Source: Carex sylvatica (lineage: Eukaryota; Streptophyta; Magnoliopsida; Poales; Cyperaceae). From it: a stretch of 64,000 nt of DNA. The notes under the pieces were generated by a model that did no database searches, was not told the DNA's origin, and saw nothing but the letters and a program-made list of their open reading frames with translations. The stretch is from positions 930,001 through 994,000 of the forward strand of contig CAXKVR010000036.1 of NCBI GenBank assembly GCA_964058845.1, given 5' to 3'. This document shows positions 61,072 to 64,000 of this stretch, piece by piece; positions within the stretch are counted from its first letter, which is position 1; each line of letters begins with the position of its first letter. The position numbers and the translations under genes were made by a program.

Positions 61072-61112
61072 TATATATATCTATCTATCTATCTATATAT
61101 ATATATATATAT

Positions 61113-61518
61113 AAGAATATGCTAGCATACTATGCGTAGCATAGAGGGCCTTCGTGCAACGGCTCAATATTCAACTTTTCAAAATTCTAACGGTCGATTT
61201 GAATCATTCATCTTGTTCTTCATATTAATATGTATTTGGAGACCAAATTTTACATTTTTTGGAATTTTTTTACTATTTTTTTAGATTGATTGAAAATTAC
61301 TATTTTCAGCAAATCTAGACCATAAAAAAAAAAAAATTCAATAAATCTAAAAAAATAGTAAAAAAATTCCAAAAAATGTAAAATTTGGTCTCCAAATACA
61401 TATTAATATGAAGAACAAGATGAATGATTCAAATCGACCATTAGGATTTTGAAAAGTTGAATATTGAGCCGTTGCACGAAGGCCCTCTATGCTACGCATA
61501 GTATGCTAGCATATTCTT
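61113..61518. mobile_element. (TA)n-associated palindromic element, terminus type F, copy 1
   Basis: A 406-bp palindrome with ends AAGAATATGCTAGCATACTATGC, 'ggccttcgtgcaacggctcaat' in the outer arm and the common core inside. (TA)n on both sides. Confidence 0.87.
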
Positions 61519-61557
61519 ATATATATATATATATAGATAGATAGATATATATATATA

Positions 61558-61964
61558 GATGGGCTATGGTACATTGCAATGTATAGTCTTATCTGTATAT
61601 TGCACTATAAATCACGTGATTCAAAGTCCAAATAACCGATCCAAACCGTTCATCTTGTTATCCATATTAATATGTGTTTGGAGACCAAATTTTACATTTT
61701 TTGGAATTTTTTTTACTATTTTTTTAGATTTATTGAAAATCGCTATTTTTTTATTGTCTAGATTTGTCTGAAAACAATGATTTTCAATAAATCTAAAAAA
61801 ATAGTAAAAAAATTCCAAAAAATGTAAAATTTGGTCTCCAAACACATATTAATATGGAGAACAAGATGAATGGTTCAAATCGACTGTTAGGATTTTGAAA
61901 AGTTGAATATTGAGCCGTTGCACGAAGACCCTCTATGCTATGCATAGCATGCTATCATATTCCT
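61558..61964. mobile_element. Chimeric palindromic element: type E left arm, type F right arm
   Basis: The left end is GATGGGCTATGGTACATTG (type E) with 'aaatcacgtgattcaaagtcc'. The right arm carries the type F sequences 'gattttgaaaagttgaatattgagccgttgcacgaag' and a 'ctatgcatagcatgctatcatattcc' end. Only the inner core pairs; the outer 120 bp of the two arms are unrelated. It lies between a type F element and a type B element. Confidence 0.85.
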
Positions 61965-61978
61965 ATATATATATATAT

Positions 61979-62404
61979 AGAGATTGGCTACTATGCTTAT
62001 ATAAGCATATCCCCACATATACTTATAACTCATTTTTGTGTTTTCAATGTCCAAATGGTCGATCAGAACCATTTATCTTGTTCTCCATATTAATATGTTC
62101 TTGGAGACCAAATTTTATATTTTTCTGAATTTTTTACTATTTATCAAGCCACTTTGAAAATCGCTGATCCAACGGTGGCTTAACAAAACAGTAAAATCAG
62201 AAGCCACCGTTGGATCAACGATTTTCAAAGTGGCTTAATAAATAGTAAAAAAATTCAGAAAAATATAAAATTTAGTCTCCAAGCACAAATTAATATGGAG
62301 AACAATATGAACGGTTCTGATCGACCATTTGGACAATGAAAACACAAAAATGAGTTATAAGCATATGTGGAGATATGCTTATATAAGCATAGTAGCCAAC
62401 CTCT
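61979..62404. mobile_element. (TA)n-associated palindromic element, terminus type B, copy 4
   Basis: Ends AGAGATTGGCTACTATGC on the left and AGAGGTTGGCTACTATGC on the right (read inward), with the same inner hairpin and core as other type B copies. About 426 bp in TA-rich sequence. Confidence 0.87.
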
Positions 62405-62441
62405 ATATATATATATATAGATAGATAGATAGATATATATA

Positions 62442-62845
62442 GATGGGCTATGGTACATTGCAATGTATAGTCTTCTTTATACATTGCATTATAAATCACG
62501 TGATTCAAAGTTCAAATTATCGATCCAAATCATTCATCTTGTTGTCCATATTAATATGTGTTTGGAGACTAAATTTTATATTTTTTGAAACTTTGTTACT
62601 ATTTTTTTAGATTTATTGAAAATCATTGTTTTCAGACAAATCTGGACCATAAAAAAACAGCGATTTTCAATAAATCTAAAAAAATAGTAAAAAAGATTCC
62701 AAAAAATGTAAAATTTGGTCTCCAAACACATATTAATATGGATAACAAGATAAACAGTTTGGATCAGTTATTTGGACTTTAAATCACGTGATTTATAGTG
62801 CAATGTACAGAGAAGACTATACATTGCAATGTACCATAGCCCATC
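62442..62845. mobile_element. (TA)n-associated palindromic element, terminus type E, copy 2
   Basis: 404 bp, nearly the same as copy 1 at 60667, including the centre 'cagacaaatctggaccataaaaaaacagcg'. Flanked by GATA/TATC-type microsatellite. Confidence 0.87.
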
Positions 62846-62895
62846 TATATATATCTATCTATCTATCTATCTATATATATATATATATATATATA

Positions 62896-63657
62896 GGAAT
62901 ATGCTAGCATGCTATGCGTAGCATAGAGGGCCTTCGTGCAACGGCTCAATATTCAACTTTTCAAAATCCTAACGGTCGATTTGAATCATTCATCTTGTTC
63001 TTCATATTAATATGTATTTGGAGACCAAATTTTACATTTTTTGAAATTTTTTTACTATTTTTTTAGATTTATTGAAAATTACTATTTTCAGCAAATCTAG
63101 ATCATAAAAAAACAGCAATTTTCAATAAATCTAAAAAAATAGTAAATAAATTCAAAAAAATGTAAAATTTGGTCTCCAAACACATATTAATATGGAGAAC
63201 AAGATGAACGGTTCAAATCGACCGTTAGGATTTTGAAAAGTTGAATATTGAGCCGTTGCATGAAGGTCCTCTATGCTTATAACTCATTTTTGTGTTTTCA
63301 ATGTCCAAATGGTCGATGTGAACCATTAGATGTGATCTCTATATTGAAATGTGGTTGGAGACCAAATTTTACATTTTTCTGAATTTGTTTACTATTTATT
63401 AAGCTACTTTGAAAATCGCTAATCCAACGGTGGCTTAACAAAACAGTAAAATCAGAAGCCACCGTTGGATCATAGATTTTCAAATTGGCTTAATAAATAG
63501 TTAACAAATTCAGAAAAAATGTAAAATTTGGTCTCCAAGCACATTTCAATATAGAGATCACATCTAACGGTTCAGATCGACCATTTAGACATTGGAAACA
63601 CAAAAATGAGTTATAAGAATATGTGAAAATATGCTTATATAAGCATAGTAGCCAACA

Positions 63658-63664
<7 letters not shown>
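62896..63664. mobile_element. Fused palindromic elements: type F joined to a truncated type B-like element
   Basis: 62896-63275 is a type F element whose right end stops at 'gaaggtcctctatgc'. At that point it passes directly into 'ttataactcatttttgtg', the inner part of a type B left arm. The B-like element then continues to its own right end at about 63664 ('aagcatagtagccaacatctct'). Its core uses 'gttagatgtgatctctatattgaaatgtg', as in the type C and half-element cores. The two are joined at the shared 'ctatgctta' with the intervening termini and (TA)n deleted. Confidence 0.8.
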
Positions 63665-63698
<34 letters not shown>

Positions 63699-63865
63699 TA
63701 TTACAAAGTACGGTAAATTAATGCTAGTAGCATCTCGATCGTATGTATCCACTTTTAGTGGGGAATATGTATTAGAATTGACATATAATTTGCATTCATG
63801 AATTTTACTCTTATGTGACATATATACATGTTATATTAAACTCGTGGGCGGCATTGAAGGACGGG
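63665..63865. other. AT-rich DNA, no gene seen
   Basis: A (TA)n tract followed by unremarkable intergenic sequence. Confidence 0.45.
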
Positions 63866-64000
63866 GTGGCAAAAAAATTCGTAGTTTGTGATTCGATTTG
63901 AATTTGATTTGAGTTTGATTTGAATTTAATTTGATTCTAAATTAGTTTATTCTGAAACAAATCAAATCAGTTCGGTTCGACTCTTATTCAAATCAAACTC
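63866..64000. mobile_element. One end of a transposon with 'gggtggcaaaaaaattcg' terminus, cut by the window edge
   Basis: It starts near 'acggggtggcaaaaaaattcgtag' and continues with 'gatttgaatttgatttgagtt' repeats like those in the remnant at 31725-31855. The terminus resembles hAT-type MITEs. The other end lies outside the window, so it cannot be confirmed. Confidence 0.4.

Overview
This is a stretch of a flowering-plant nuclear genome, probably a eudicot, made almost entirely of nested transposable elements. The signs are chromovirus (Ty3/gypsy, Tekay/Del type) retrotransposons primed by initiator tRNA-Met, hAT and Mutator-like DNA transposons with correct target-site duplications (TSDs), an AT-rich background, and no bacterial-style gene organisation. 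I found no intact host gene. The only long intact coding regions are two retrotransposon gag-pol polyproteins, both on the minus strand.

Layout. 1-3.7 kb: AT-rich DNA with a small MITE and a possible LTR remnant. 3.7-8.9 kb: a complete hAT element (3733-8867) with a broken transposase. 8.9-10.5 kb: a foldback Mutator-like element (MULE; 8942-10478, 9-bp TSD) with two palindromic elements inside it. 12.5-24.5 kb: a non-autonomous hAT (12524-24538) that took in three palindromic elements and then a very young intact chromovirus, element 1 (15096-24347, 5-bp TSD, LTRs differing at 2 of 2246 sites). 24.5-28 kb: mostly unassigned DNA, a tRNA-like fragment and hAT-type MITEs. 28.0-31.4 kb: a MULE that may carry pieces of host genes. 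32.6-42.6 kb: a second hAT copy, interrupted by a solo LTR (32760-35488) and swollen by a satellite with an exact 704-bp higher-order period. 43.2-45.5 kb: a solo LTR of the element 1 type. 46.2-48.7 kb: a second foldback MULE with nested palindromes. 49.0-59.4 kb: a second intact chromovirus, element 2. 60.4-63.7 kb: an array of palindromic elements separated by (TA)n, including chimeras. 63.87 kb to the end: one terminus of another element.

How it fits together. The nesting gives a relative order of insertion: hAT and MULE elements first, then palindromic elements in their TA-rich parts, then the chromoviruses. Both solo LTRs still have matching 5-bp TSDs, so LTR-LTR recombination has been removing chromoviruses here. 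The two chromovirus families keep an identical 85-bp promoter-proximal block (TATA-like sequence plus a GC hairpin).

The best candidate for something little described is the family of about 400-bp near-perfect palindromes that sit in (TA)n tracts. They share one core but carry at least six different terminal modules, and some copies are chimeric between modules. They resemble the microsatellite-targeting Micron elements reported from rice; that link is inference. All boundaries were read by eye; no alignment or database search was run.
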